Source of the DNA: Pholis gunnellus
Taxonomy: Eukaryota > Chordata > Actinopteri > Perciformes > Pholidae
Assembly (NCBI GenBank): GCA_910591455.2
Contig: OU342808.1
Span: 11,115,904 to 11,179,903 of the forward strand
Length of the DNA: 64,000 bases
Direction: 5' to 3'
Under the pieces are notes generated by a model. That model searched no databases, was not told where the DNA came from, and worked only from the letters and a program-made list of their open reading frames with translations. The position numbers were made by a program, and so were the translations under genes. This document shows, piece after piece, positions 1 through 15,000 of this stretch (positions are counted from its first letter, which is position 1; each line of letters begins with the position of its first letter).

Positions 1-3000
1 CCAAGACAAGGGCAGCATGAAGATGATTACTCTAACAAAGCAAGACAAGAGTCAGGTAGCAGTGCAACTCCCTTTGAAGAAACCGTAAAAGATGATCATC
101 TCGCGTCCTCTTCTGAACTTGATGTGCTGTTTTTAATTTTTCAGATCAACTCTCTGCAAATACGATTTCTGCCCTCCATGACTGTTTGCTACTCTCTTGA
201 CGTCTCCTCAGTCTCCTGTCTCGTCCAGACAAAAATAAACATGGTAAACAATCAACGCTTAAAACGTGTTATATGGACGGATATATATATGGACATGTGC
301 TATTTCCGGATGATAATATGTTGGCACATTTAACTCGGTTGTTTTATCCTCTGCTTTCAGGATACCATTTATTTAGTTGAGGGGATTTGTGAGAACCCAG
401 AAAGGTAGGACATGTTTGGCTGTTCAGCCAGTACTTGAACGATATGGTGAATGTTTAAAAATATGAAGCAGCCTTTTTTTTTTCTCCCCTGTTCTTTATC
501 AAGCAGTCGTGGAGAGCCCATATCTGCTGTCGTTGTCAGATGCTTCACAGAGGCTTTGCCTGAGAACAGGTACCTCATTTTCATTGGATACATTTCCACA
601 TTAATTGCGGTTTGTGTACTGACATGTGATGTCAGTATAATTTGACTTACTTGATTTTGCTCTATCCCCAGACTCAGCAGACTTCTTCACAAACACATGT
701 TTGAGGAAGCTGAAAAGTTTGCCATCACATTTGAGCTGGATGTAGAGGTAAGTGAAGAGTACAATTTATTGGAATATGATAGATATTTGACAAGAGAGGT
801 AGGATTTTAGAGCAGAAAAGTACAATAGAATTTGTATTAGCTGGTGGTAAATTACTCCCTTAACTGTGGCTATACACAACTAACAATCCTATTTGTGTTC
901 AGCTCGTGTACAAGGTGAAGCTTGACTTTGTGCTGGAGCAGCTGGCCTCTGCATCGGTTGGTGGCTACGGACAGGATGTGTGGTCTGAACTTGTGGAGGA
1001 GGCCAAAACCAACCTGATGAAGATCAAAGTCAGTTATTTAGTCTAATCTCATTTTACAGCTCCAACATGTTGATCACCTCAACCTCTTCACCAACAGAGG
1101 TTATTTTTTTTGTTGCATTGCCTAGGATGAGCAGTATGTGGTGGAATACTGCCTCAAGGCTCCGTGGCCGACCTTTGAGACGACAGAGAAGATGCTAAAC
1201 CATGCCGCCACACGATACTCCTCCTTACAGATCCAGGAGGCCTTGGCCAGGCTGGCAACATTCTGCAGCCTGCACGGCCCAGATAACTTCAAGTAAATCG
1301 AAGTCTCTTCTGTTGTACCGTACATTTTCAATCATGTGGTTTGTTCATAATGTACGCTTATGTGTTATTCTGTCATCCACAGTGGCATCGCCTGGATTGA
1401 GTTTTTGAACTGCACTGACAATTTAGGAGAAATTCTGACCCACCTAAGAGAGGGAGACATGAAGGGTGCACAACTCATTTGGCTCAGATATGAGGTAAAG
1501 AACGGCTTCATGCACTTGATGAAACAGCGCTGGGAGAAAACGCTTGGTGTCGGGGCCCAGTTGTGACGTTTACTCTTGGGTTTTGTAACAGGGACAGATT
1601 GCAGCAGAGTTTGACGAGAGCAAGCTTGAAGCCGTGCTCAGTGCCATCCCAGAGGATCTGCCATCCCAAGACCTCTGTTCTTGGTTTAGGGCCGTTTTTG
1701 TTCCTTTTGTGAGGAGAGTGCTTCCAACAGGACAGGTAGGAATCATTACTCATTTCAAAGTCTGGTGCTATGTTTTCAGGAGTAAACGTTTTATGTGCCC
1801 ATAGAAAATCTTGGCGAGATGGCTGGAGCAGAGGGCAAGGAATTTGGAGTTAACAGAAAAGGTAAATAAAAGAACAAAAACAATTTTGACCTGAAACATT
1901 TAAGTTAAGTAAAACCAGGCTAAAATAACTATCATGTATAGTCAATAGCACCGCCCATCACTCAATTAGTTGTATAAAACTTTGTATAATAAGTACATAT
2001 CAGTCACAATAGTTGAACCAATGGTTATAAATGTAATATGTTGTTCCAGGGTGCCTGGCCCCAGAACGGGTTGGACTTGGCTGTGGTTGGACTGCCTTCT
2101 CTGTGGACATGGATGAAATCTGTAAGTTAGACACATTGTTCTCTTTCCGCTATACATTTTTGTGGCTTCACAATCATGGTTTACCCGTGAGAGCTATTTG
2201 TAACTGAATTATCGTGACATAATGTGGTCGATGGTTTATTCTTTCTTTTTTTAAAGGATGATAATTACGGTGCTGAGGAGGTGGAGAACCTCAAGTCCCT
2301 GGTGTCCAACCTCCGTCAGCTCCTGGACCTCCACCAGAAATACAACTACAGTCTTTCACTTTCAGTCTTTGAGAAGGTTTCTCTCTTATTTCATGACATA
2401 TTCCAACTATATCTTTCAAACAAGCTACTGATATCTTCAGCAGGAAACATATATTTTATTAACCTGCAGTTTTCCATTGATTTCATAATGATAAAGAAAA
2501 TCGTACTTTTATGTACGTTGTGGTGCATTTATGAGACATGTTCAGTGGGTTTTGCGTGGTTGTTCCTGTCCTTATCACTTTTCTTCCTTGTGACTTTGAA
2601 AGGGAAGTGTTCGTAGTGTTGCATTCTTCATGCTGGACAAAGTGCCGGCTCCAGAGCTGATTGCCGCCACAGTGGAAAGCAGGATTCTGCCGTATACTGA
2701 AGAGCATGAAATTCCTTTAAATGAGCTACTTCTCCAGTACATCAAGGTACAATTTCCATCACTGCCGAGCCCACCGGGAACAGACCTTTCATTTTCCCAA
2801 ATACCTGGAGATAAATGTTTCTCTGCTCATCTTCACTAGGATCTGCTGGAGCGCTGTAGTTCTCAGACTACAACACTTTTCACAGAATGGGAAGCCAAAG
2901 CAGTGGCTGTGCTAGCTTGCATGACTGATACTGACGTAAGTTTCTGTAACACCACTACACCTACAGTTCACGACATGTTTAACGTTTTGTGAGTGAAAAT

Positions 3001-6000
3001 ACTTGAGTGAAAAACAGCCATAACAGCAGCAGATGAACAAGAATCACTGAGATAGTAGAAATCAATAAAGTGTGTACCATCACATTATTGTATTTCCTTC
3101 CAGCTGATGGTGGATGCTGTGCTGGAGATCATGCAGAACGCTGTAGTGCCCTGGAGTAATGTGGTAGAAAAACTGGTTCAACAGTACCTGGAGATGGATG
3201 GACCAAAGTATGTTTACATTGTCCTGACCTTGATCTTTTTCATACTATAAAATTTGGTAATATTATCATTTTCTATTTACTGATGTATTCCCCAGACAAG
3301 AGCTTTTAAAGGAGAGTTACCGTCTAATGGAAATCAGGAAACTTCTCAGGGCCTATGGGATCCGCAACTTCAACCTCTCTAACAGCACTCAAATTATGGT
3401 AATTCTGATCTCATTTATTATGTGACATTTGACTTCCCGTGTGCTTTCCTATGAACTTTCACATACTTTATATCTCTTATCAGACGCTGATTAGATACAT
3501 CCTGAAGCAAGACTTTCCAATGTCTTTAGAAGACTCCCTGACATTAGCTGAAGCTTACAAGCTTCCAACCTCGCAGATCAATTTCTTGTATCTCATCCAG
3601 CTGATTGGCCAAGGCAAGGTATGCTCATCCATATGGAAATACGAAATCACATAGATTAAATGTTTCTTTTTATGTTTCCATGGCATACGGAAGTCTTTTA
3701 TGCTACTTCCAGACGGAGGAAAGCATGACTGTCCTGAAGAGGCTGTCCTCTGCAGAGGCAGAGTGTGTGATCAAACGTCTCACATCCTGGGCTCGGCTGC
3801 AGCTGGAGGACAAAGCCCACATATCTGATGAGGTGAGGAGAGAGAATTTTCCAAGCACGTAAAATTAGCATTTTACGTGCTTGTATTTCCTGCTCAATTT
3901 TCAGGATTCAATTTCCAGACCTCTGAAATCATATTTCGTCGCATTTTAAGATGGTTTTAAGAGTTAGTGCTTTGATTTTGCTTAGCTTTAGATGTTGTTA
4001 ACATTACGCCTCTGCTGCAACTGAGAGATTATATGATATACCAGGAGTTTCCCTGCCTGGGAGCCTTTTCCTCAGCGCCTGTGATCGCAGTTTAGATTAC
4101 GCTTACGCAGCTATAGGCAAATATTCCTGGTAGTAGACCATACATTTACCAATCGCAGCCTCAAGATCAGAACATAATAAAACAGCATTATGGTCAGCAT
4201 ACATTCATTCTGACATTTTGTATATCTCAACTCTGTCTCTGTCTTCCGCAGCACAAGAAACACCAGATGGTCATAGCTCAGGTGATGGTGGAGGCTCTAA
4301 AATACCTTCATATAATCCAAAAACGTAAGTGCAATCCTGAAACATGAACAGTAGGGTGAGTATGTGTCCACAGTCTCTGTCAGCAAATACCCATCCTTCT
4401 GATGTTTTCTTGAGTAGCTCAATGTATTCTTCTCAGTTCCAGCTCTAAAGCTGACTCAAGGCTCTGACCTCCACGTGTTGGATGTTTTATGAAAGTAAAA
4501 CATCCAACACTATATAAACCTAAACACTATATGAGGGCAGGTTGTGTGCACAAGCCCAAGAAATTGGAGAGATGCTACTGAAAAAGGGCTGGAAGAAGAA
4601 CTTCAGTGATATTGAAATCGAGGTTCAGTTAAATATATCTAAACAAAGTAAACAGGATTTTCCAGAGCGTCAGTAGTGGCGTTACAGGAAAATCAAAAAG
4701 CATCTAAGTGCAGCATGTAAGTCATTCAGTAGCTGAACACATGCAATATCATCCAAGGGTTATCCAGTGGTTGTCTAAACACAGATTACAGATAAAGGTT
4801 TGGAAAATCAATGTTAAACACATAAACATAAATAAACATTTGCCTGAACATCCAAGTGTCACACCAAGTTTCATGTCCTCTGTAGATGATGCTCTTAAAA
4901 GCATGGAGTGTGAGAACAACCTCATCATGTTCAAGGCGATCGCCCACCTACAGGTAAGTTTCATTTCAGGAATGTTTTAAGTGTTATTATTCCATCTGTT
5001 CTTTCATAATGTTTTTTACTTGCAACCTCTTTATTTGTTTGTTCAGGAGGACTTTGATGTTTTCTTCACCCCCTCAAACTATGAGGATCCAAACATCAGG
5101 AAGCAGATCCAGGAGCATCACATCACAGCCTACGAAAACACACATGGCCGCCGTTCATCTAAGGGGAAGGCCACGACAACTCCAGTTGTGTCTAACGACC
5201 CCGATGGCAAGACCAAGACCATCTCCACAGAAGCTGGCTTACGTCGTCTAGGAAGGCAGCTGCAGCGCACCGAACAGGAGCTGTGGTCTGACTTAGCCCT
5301 GCGAGCTCTAGGTGTGGGCAAGGTGGACAAGGCCCTCAAGATCCTCAGGTGTGTGGATGCTGTGCCGTGTGCATGAATGCAGGGGTTTTGTTTATTTCAC
5401 CCTTGAGTTCTTAGTGTAAATATAGAGAAATTGTTTAAATCTCCTATGTTTTCTTTGTCCTCTTCCTCCATATCTTCAGTGAGCTGTATGAACACCACTA
5501 TAACACCTGCACAGGCAAGGTTTTGTTCACTGCTGCCAAGACGTTATGCCAGATGCTGGAGGCAGATGTTCCAATGGTGCTTCCTGAAGACATGGACCTG
5601 CCAGCAGTCATCCATGATCTTGCCTGCCAGGCTATCGCTGCGTGCCACTCAGGTAAAGAACGATGTTGCGAAATCAATGATGTTCAACTTAATTTTACGT
5701 TGGTCAATCAATAGCTGTTCTGCAAATCATTGCTGGATTCGCAACTCAACTATTAGATTTGACACAGTTTCTTTCGAAAATGTATGTTCAGTCTCATCTT
5801 AAAGGAATACTTCATCCACAAAATGACCAATTGTATATCAGTTTACTCTCCCTGTATTACCTTCAATGTTTGAAGAAAAGTTAGTTTTTCTCGCATGCCT
5901 CCACTGTGAACCAATAATAAAAAATCTGAGAAATGTCTCGATGAATTGAAGTTTAGCAACAGCGTTTAACAGCAACTCTATATCAAAAGATCTGTTCACA

Positions 6001-9000
6001 AACTCACACAACGCATGCAATATAATCTGAGTCTCATTTATAGAGTCGTATGCTCACTACTTCCCAAACTAATGTGTTTTTGCTAAAACCCTAGTATTCA
6101 AAACCCTTTTGCATCGACAGATTCGGCTCTCACGAGTAGACGCGCTCCTCGTCTGTGCAAATCCAAATCATTTTCAGAAGTATGGTTTTAGCGAAAATGC
6201 ATTTGTTTGGGAAGTAGTGAGCATACGACTGGATAAATTAGACTTGTACCGAGTTTGAATACAGATGTTTTGATATAGTTTTTGATTCTTTACTCAATGT
6301 GGAGGCGAGCGAGAATAACAACGTTTTCTTTAAGAATTCAAGGGTGAAGTATTCCTTTTAAACCCAGTAAAAACCAAGAAAAACATTACTAATCACACAG
6401 ATGATACACAAACAGCACAGCTGTAGAACAAGAAAAAATGATTATTTCTAATATATTCGCAATACTTTATCTGGTCTTGCTGAAGATGCAAATCTGAAAG
6501 AACATCCAGACTAAATAGTTCAATGAGAAAACTATGTTCTGTGTGACGACTGTTCTCTGAACTCTTTTGTGTCAAGTAAAATCACGTAAGTTAATATTCT
6601 AATAACTGTTGCAGATCTGCTCCTGGACTGTCTGGAGCTTTGTAAGTGCACACGGATAGCTATGGATGTCTATCATCAGTGTCAGTTATCAGACAACTAT
6701 GGCTTTATAGCCAAGGTCAGTATTGTATCTTTCTCCATAGAATGAAACTGTGTTTTCTTTATTTTGCTCTGGTTTATGCTTGATATGTGATATGTTATAC
6801 GATGTATTTAAATCAGACATTGTATTTTGCAAGTTAGTAACTGTGAATCGACCTGGTGAAATCTCTTAGAGGATTTAGATGATAATAGTTTATTACTTAA
6901 TGTCATTTTAAAGCAGGAAGTTGTTCAATTACAGTAAAATACTTCTTGTTTTGTTGATAGTTAAAATTGATGAACGTCTCTTCTTTAAATTTGCTAAATG
7001 CATACAATAAATGTTTGTATTTGAATTGTTTGATGTCACAGGATTCGATTTTGGAGACAGAAAAGGATCCACATTCTCAGTGGAGTTTTCAGGATGTTTT
7101 TAGTGAAGACTGCATTGTTCTGGACCCAGTGTCTGCGCTTCCAGTCCAATATGAAATTACCAACTGCCTGCTACCTGTTTCTCTGGGTAAGATGCTCAAA
7201 CGAATCATCTATTCAATGTCTATTTAGGATTTCATCACCTCAGATAGTCTACAGCTGACTGGTCTCACCAGTTTATAACCAATCTTGCAGATACCAAACT
7301 GTACCCACTGGACTGTTCCTGTCTGGCACACTGCTCATTCGAAGACGGTCTGTACTAACACTTTATATTTCATTGTTTTTCCTTGAATCTGTCATTTTTG
7401 AAAGTTGACCTTGTGTCTTGCGTGGCCCACTTACAGGTTCAAACTACCTGCGGTGCCTCCTGGGTCCCCTGTCCAACATGTTACAGATGTTACAGGAGTG
7501 CAGTCAGCTGGAGCTGGCCCTCAGAGTGCTGGTCAACTCATACGGCAGCTGCCTGCAGCACGTCACCTCTAATGTTATGGACGTAAAGCTTAGTCTACAG
7601 GTATGGCTGCGACATATCCAGTGGTGCTATCGGTGCCACCGCCATGTGTTTCTGGATCAATTGTACCGTTATTATAACTACTTGCCGGTCAGGCCGAGCA
7701 AAAAATATGTTGTAATGTGTATAGTGATAATGTCACAGTAAACTGTTAACTCTTCTTTCAGCTTCATGATCCCCAAGAGCTTAGGAATTACAATTTATGC
7801 TTAAAGGATCTTCGAAAGACAACCACTTCGTCTCTGAATGCCGTTGCTGTGGCTCTCTTGAACAAGGTGAGTCTGCTGAGACTGATGTCATAAGATGGTA
7901 GTAGCCGATATACTGCGTTTTAGTATGTTTTTAAAATCCCTGTATCTCTATTTATATCGGCTGCAGGTGTTCAACTGGAGGGTGGTTGATTGTGATTTGG
8001 CCATTGGTCTCTGTACACTCCTCTCCAAAGCAGAAGTCTTCAAAATTCTGTGGAAGGTTATTGACAACACCTGGAAAAACTATGACAAAATCTTGGTAGG
8101 CAATATGTTCTTCTGTACTTTAGCGTCAAACCTTTTTTTAAATATTTGGTTTCGATAGTGAAAATTGTCGTTGTCCGCTTTAGGCCGTGGCCAGGATCGG
8201 GGCTGATCTCTGCTGCTTGTACGGTGAGGCAGAGGAACAAGAGAAGTTTCTCTCTGTCATCACTGATGCTAAATGGGGCATCAAGCTTGGCAAACTGGAG
8301 GTGTGTGGATGAAAACCACTTCTATTCAAGTTATACTTCACAAGTTATTGTCACTCTTGACGTGACATTTAACGTGACTTGACGTTCGCCATGCTTGCTC
8401 CTGCTCGCCAACAGATATCCATCCAGCCAGTGTTCCGTCAGCGGCCTGAGATGAAGAGTAGTCTGATCCCTGACTTGGTGAAAAACCGCAGAATCACTCC
8501 AGACATCATCCTCCAGTACTGCAGGTCCGCTGCTCACTCTTCAAAGTCAAATTCTTCAATCTATATCAATGCATTTAATTTATGGTCCAGAAGTGTCCCT
8601 GACGGTCGGGCAGGTCTCGTGTTCTTTTCCTTTCCTGTGCTCACCCTCTGCTCCCGTCTGCAGCACCTTTGGTCTAGACCGTGACAGTGTGATCAACCAG
8701 TACATTACCACTTTACTGCTGCTCCAAGACGACGAGGAAGCTGCAGGTGACCCAGGCACAGGGCAGGAAGAGATGCAGCCGCTGTGTCATGCAGACGCAC
8801 TGGAGCGAGTGCTGCAGATTATCCCAATGTTACACAACACCAGCGAGCTCACCGACAGTCTCTGTGCTGCCATGTTCAAGGTTTGTGCATGGAGGGGGGG
8901 CGACGCGACGCGACAAACTAGAAGAGGGAGAACTTCAGAGCCTTTTCTGTGTTAATGTTTTTTCTGCCCCTTTTTACGTAAGCAACATTTCTGATAGATT

Positions 9001-12000
9001 GAAGTTGTTTAGATTTCACCCAGAGGCTCATCGAAGACAACTGATTCAAGAGAAAAAACGTACAACACAAGAGCGCTTAGTTAATGGTAATAGTTAAACA
9101 TGAAAAAGCTGTATGCACATGCTTTTTATAGTGCTGCTTTTAAATGACAACAGCCCTTTTATTTTCTCACAGTTTCCAAACCAATTACTTGAATTTTCTG
9201 AACTACAACACTGAAAGGACTTTACTGTCGTAGTTGATTATTTAATTGTTTCTATCCCAAACTAAATTCAAGCTATTCACCTAACTTGTAAAATGCGTTT
9301 CTTGTACAGCTCAGCCCTTACAACTATGAGAGGATCGAAGTAGTGCTGAAGATCATAGAGGCTGCAGATGAGAATGTGATGACCTTTTCTGTTAGTCAGG
9401 TAAAAAGAACACACACTTCTAGAATCAAACGGTTCCTTGTCTTCAAGATGTTTTGTGCAGACTAGCAACCAGTGTATCTTAATCACACAGGCAATGGGCC
9501 TCCTTCAACACCTGAAGTCCTACGAGCGCGTCTCTCCTGCCTCGGACGTGGAGAACACCTATCTTCTGGAAAACGGCCAGCTGCCAAACCTGCTGTCCAA
9601 CAGCAGACTGCCCTTCCACCTGCTTATGCAGAGCAAACATTTCTGGAAGATTATCTGTGAGTTGGCCACTGTCACTTGTCTTATTTTCATTCTTCAATAT
9701 TATAGCTGACAAACTCAAAATGCTCAGATTGCATTAGATCTAATGTGGTGTAATCTTAAAGGAAGGAATTATTCTTAACTCGTTTGAGGTCCTAACATTT
9801 CAAATATTTTACCACGAGTGGGTGAAAGATGGAATCTTCGAAGACTTGTTACTGTGTTTGACATCTTTGTGTTACTTCAGTTCAGATTTATCAATATTAA
9901 GAGTTACTGAGATATGTTAAGACTGAGGAAACTAAAATGTTTATCTGTGTTTAGCTCCCGAGCTCAGTGAGGAGACCTTCCCGACACTTCTTTTGATTAG
10001 CAAACTGATGAAGGTAAAGCACAATAGTCTAAAAAGTAGCTAGTATAATGACGACAATTATAGATTCTTCCAAACTGATCCTAACGCTGTCTCATTCCAG
10101 GTGAGCCTTGACAAGTTATACATGTCGACAGTAAACCATGTGTTTGAGAAGAAGATGAAGCCTTTACTCTTGGAGCAGAGGAAAAAGGGTCAGGGTCATG
10201 GCTACAATAGTGAGACTTTCAAGGTGGCCAAGACCATGATGAAGTACATCCACTGCATCCAGAGCCCGGAGTGGGCAGCTGCCACAGCCCACAAGATCAC
10301 CCAGGAGCTGCCACCAGGTCTGACCTGCAGATTAGACGCTGACACTTCACTACTTGTGTTTTTGTATTTATGGACTGAAGGATTTCCTGTTCTCTACAGG
10401 CCATGAGAAGACACAGTCTCTTAGGTTCTGTTTGAATCTTGGAGAAGCCTGGCTGAAGGATCCAAACCTTGAGGTCAGTACTTAAAATTATACAGTATAA
10501 ACGTCACATCTTTATCTGGTTAGTTTTTCATCAACTGGTTGGTTTCGATCTCCTCCTCTCTAATTCTGAGCAGGAGGCGGCGCGGGCCAGAGGGGAGACA
10601 TTTCTGTCCAAGCTGAAACTGCAGTTCCAGCGCTCGGCTACTGAGAATACCTTGCTAAGCAGCCAGCTGAACAGCCCAGAGCATCTGAAGCTGACTGGGC
10701 TGCCAGCCCGGCTCATAGTGGCCCTGTATGAGCACAGTGGTGTGGAGCAGCGCTACAGAGACTCAGGAAGTCAAATTCATCCTGGTGAGCATGCTTTGAC
10801 ACATCAGTCTGCTGGAGAAGCTCAAGTAAAGCATATAAGGCCAGCTTCCTGTGCTTAAGGTGGCTACTGGATTAAAGTGTGTCATATCGTCCATTTTGCT
10901 TTGCGCTGCTTTTTATGACATTGAATTGTTTTACTATCCGCTATAAATGATTTTCTACTTATTAACACTACACGATCTTGCTTTATGGTGTGAGCCACAA
11001 ATGTTTGATATGTTGTAAGTGGGAGAAAGTCATCAGCTGTGTTGAATCCTAATTTGAGCATTTAACCTCTGAGCAGATATACATGCAGTGGTGAAGGAAA
11101 TAGCCACCATCAACAGCGTGGATCTCCTGAAAATCCGTAACATGATGTTGGAGAAATGGATCTGCAAAACAGGCCCTGCTGTCACCAAGGTCTGTCTCAC
11201 TGAGCTTACCTATTCTTATTAGCCAATCGCTGTTTCTGTTCGCCTCCTGTTGATCTGCTTACATCATGTTTTATCACTGAGTCCGTTGTGTAGAAATTTG
11301 ATAAAAATGTGTTTTTCTCTGATAAAGGATATTGGTAATCATGAATGTGTCAGCAACATCGAGGAGGATCCAGACCTAATGAGGTACAGACATTGCCGTT
11401 TCTTTTTTTTTTGCAGCGTTTCATCAGTTATGGTTTTTTAAATGAAAATTCAATCAAAAAGAAAGCACTCTGTTTTCTTTTAACCCTTTGAATCCGTGCT
11501 TAAATGTAATGGAGAGGGATCACTGAGATCAAAGAATTTGTGTTGAAAATAATTATATTAAAGTAAGTTTGTATCATCTATTTGTAGAGTACTTATAATG
11601 TACAGTAAAGCACGTACAGTTTAAAACTAACAGTTTCTCTTTCCCTGTTTTTATTTGACAGCCACGATGATTTGGCCACGAGTTGTATCAGCAACATGTG
11701 TTGGCTTCTCTGTTTATTGTGTTTACTTGATGCTCTCAGGGTGGTGTACATGCTGCAGTCTTGCCCCATGGAGGATGCTGTCCGTCTTCTGAACCCTATC
11801 CTGACTGCCAAAACCTGGGTGAGGAATATATTACAGTGAGTCAAAATTAAACAAAGTGTCCAGAGAAAGTGACGAATGAATCATTTCCTCCCGTAGCCTC
11901 TCAGCACCTCTGGGCCTCGTCTGACCTTCTGCCATCGGACTCGAGCTCTGCTTTGTCTCGTCCGTCTCGCTGATTCGGCCACTCTGGAGGCTCAGTTGCA

Positions 12001-15000
12001 GATCCCCAAGACCAAAATTCAGTAATAGGAAATCACTTTGATTGTACTGATGGAATACTTAATTGCAAAGTTAATGTAAGGGGTCTGTAAGATGTGTTAA
12101 TGTTTCTGTATTTTTATACTCTCATGCAGATATTACCTTAAGTGCCACATCTTTGTCTCTCAACTGGAGGCATTAAACATCCCTTACACGGTGCAGTCCT
12201 TCCTCAGTAGCCCCAAAGAGGGCTTGGTTAAAGGGCTGTGGAAGAACCACAGTCACGAGCCGCAGGTACGCTCTAACTTAAAACATTAAAACTATTCCAG
12301 CTAGTTACTTCATTTTAGTTTCACTATGAAAGGTTGCACTCGAACTGCACGTAGGAATACTGAAGCACCCTTTGTCCTTTCAGGCGGTGCGGTTGGTGGC
12401 AGACCTGTGCCTGGAGTATCAGGTGTACGACCTTCAGCTGTGGAACAGTCTGCTTCAGAAGCTGCTGGGCTTCAACTTGGTGAGAGGCCGTGGACCAGAA
12501 AAATATTTTGATTCACACAATTAGTCTTCGTTTCAAGAAGTCAATTTCTCTAAAAACATAATTGAACGCAGTATCTCACTCACACATGATGTCTGTCTTT
12601 TTAGTTTTTCTCCAGTATTTGTAAAAATTGTCGAGGGGACTTTGAATAAAGACGGCTCGGTTTTGCACTGAATAAAACCTACGTGAATGTTTTTCCCCTC
12701 TCAGATCAGCCACCTCCAGAAGGTGCTGGAGGCGGTAGTGGCTGTGCCTGCTCTGTGGGAGGTAATCTCAGACTTTATCGCTTTTATTTTAAGAAAGGCA
12801 AATAATGTTGGTATTTCCTGTTACTTCAGAGATGTCACTTTGAAAGTAAAGTAACATTTGGTCCCATGAGAAATGTATGAGAAATGCCGACAGATTCAAA
12901 ATATCAGAAGAGAAACAGTTGAAATGCAACCTGCATTCAATTGTGACAGTCGAGATATAGACAGGAAATGTGCAGATAAATGGTTAGTGACTTAACCACT
13001 AGCGCACCAGACATCCCAGATGTGGAAAAATAAAAAAACACCTCCAACCATCACTGCTACAATATGACAAGTGATAATAGAGAAAAAGTTGCAAAGGTAA
13101 TTTTATTTACTATATTTTCTTCCCAGATCTCCAGTTTCTCCAGGACCTGGATGAGTATGATACTGGCACCTTTTGTTTCAGGTACTCAGTTTATAATAGT
13201 GAATTCACTTCCATTGTCCTGAGGCTGACTGACCTTTTATTATACAGTGTTTTGGTAGAATAATTGATGTGGATCGGCTAGAACAGGGGTGGCCAACCAG
13301 TCAGAGACCAAGAGCCACATTTTTTACTGTGTTACCGCAAAGAGCCACATCATACACATGGGCACACATGAACATCACCCTATCCCTTCCTCACACACAC
13401 ATACCTTTGCTCAGCCAGATACACACACACATATCTTTGCTCAGCCAGATTTATTGTAAATGTCACACACCAATATGATAATGACAGAAATTGACTCCTA
13501 AGACCACAGGCCAGTCATGTTCAACAATGAACATTGTGTACACTGTGTCACACAGACAAACTCTCAGTTCAACCAAGTCCACAAACAAAAATATAATAAT
13601 TTACAATAGTGTTTTTCTTTTACTATGCATGTTACTTAGTGGGACTTCTGGCATTCCTTGCCTTGAACAATCCTCTTCAAATCTGGCTTGTATTCCGTTG
13701 TTGCCAGCAATTCTTTCACATGGGTGTCAGTCAGAACAGATCGATGCTTTGATTTCACGTGTTTCAGGGTAGAAAACACAGACTCGCAGACGTATGTTGA
13801 CCCAAACATTGACAGTATCTTAAGCGCAGCCCGTTTGACATTGGGGTATTTTTTCATTGGCACACTTTTCCAGAACTCAATGGTCCCGTCCCTTAAAGCA
13901 GGTTTGAGTTGGTCCTCCTCACAAAGATCGATCATCTCCAACTCAGCCGCATCCTCATCTGTGACTAGCGGGGCTTTCAAACAGTCCGTCTCGGCGTTAA
14001 ATGGGTCGACGAGGAACGTAATCTGTGGCCGCACATGCGCGTTTGACGAAAATACCGTATTTAACTCAAGCGAAGCGAACACGAACATTAAAAAAACACA
14101 AATACAAACTTCGATATGAACGTAAGAGCCGCATGAAACCGGGCAAAGAGCCGCATGCGGCTCGCGAGCCGCGGGTTGGCCACCCCTGGGCTAGAAGGTT
14201 GCTCCTTACGGTCTGATCTGTTTCCTTCTTCACAGCCTCTGTTCCTCTGAGTCCAGATCAACAGGCAACACTCTACAGGACTTTTGTTCTCCTCCTCAAG
14301 TATGTCGTACTCGTATTCAACCATTTACCAACCAACTGTTCTGCTTTCATGGACTGCCAAGTGTTAGAATATGAACATGCAACACATGCATTGCTAGATT
14401 TAACTGCATGGGTGTTAAAGCTTTGAAAACCATATCATTCTGTGACACTTCCGTCTTTTTCATGTGCACAGGTTTGATTAACTGAATGTTGGAAATTGTT
14501 TACAAAAAAAAAAAGCAGTGGTGACCTGAATAATGTGTCCTATTCTCTTCATGTTTATTTCTCCCCAAGGTGCCCTTTCCTGTTGAATCTGGACCTGATA
14601 GGAATTGCCAATCGCTTTGCACAGTTCAATCTGCCAGCCTTTGCCCTGGGAACGCTCCTTCTCATCCCCTGTGCCAATAAAAAGGCTCAGCAGATCCAGG
14701 TTAGTACCTTCGTGTCAATACAACATGTCAGAAGGAATCGTTTGGAAGAACTGTATCTTTAAGGCCTTTATCACAATCACAGTGTTGTAACATTACTGTG
14801 ATTTTGTTTCCAGGGCTTTCTGTCTGTGTGTAACCCAGTCGCTGTCCTTGAGCAGGTGGAAGAGCTCATGAACACGGGGGAATTAGCTGGAGTTCCCTCA
14901 CAGGTTAGATGTTAGTTTAGGTTATACCACTTCCAAGAGACGCAACATTTCAGTTGCTTTCATCTTTAACTCTTCAAACAATGACAATTCAACTGCTTTC

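Larger units (their letters stand above)
1..7866 (+). other. kntc1: kntc1 exon map, 5' half of the visible gene
   Basis: Coding exons placed by AG/GT borders and reading phase: 1-55, 145-243, 361-404, 507-569, 672-747, 903-1028, 1126-1292, 1383-1494, 1592-1735, 1805-1861, 2050-2121, 2257-2376, 2603-2746, 2840-2935, 3104-3207, 3296-3398, 3484-3618, 3713-3832, 4252-4324, 4886-4953, 5047-5348, 5480-5652, 6615-6715, 7042-7186, 7291-7347, 7437-7600, 7762-7866. Most introns are 70-250 bp. The exceptions are 3833-4251, 4325-4885 (with a perfect hairpin) and 5653-6614 (with a fold-back MITE). Phases join consistently from 145 on. Confidence 0.85.

Noticed and set aside
7418..7741. A 107-aa frame as an independent small gene
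   Set aside because: Its middle is the kntc1 exon 7437-7600; the ends run into flanking introns.
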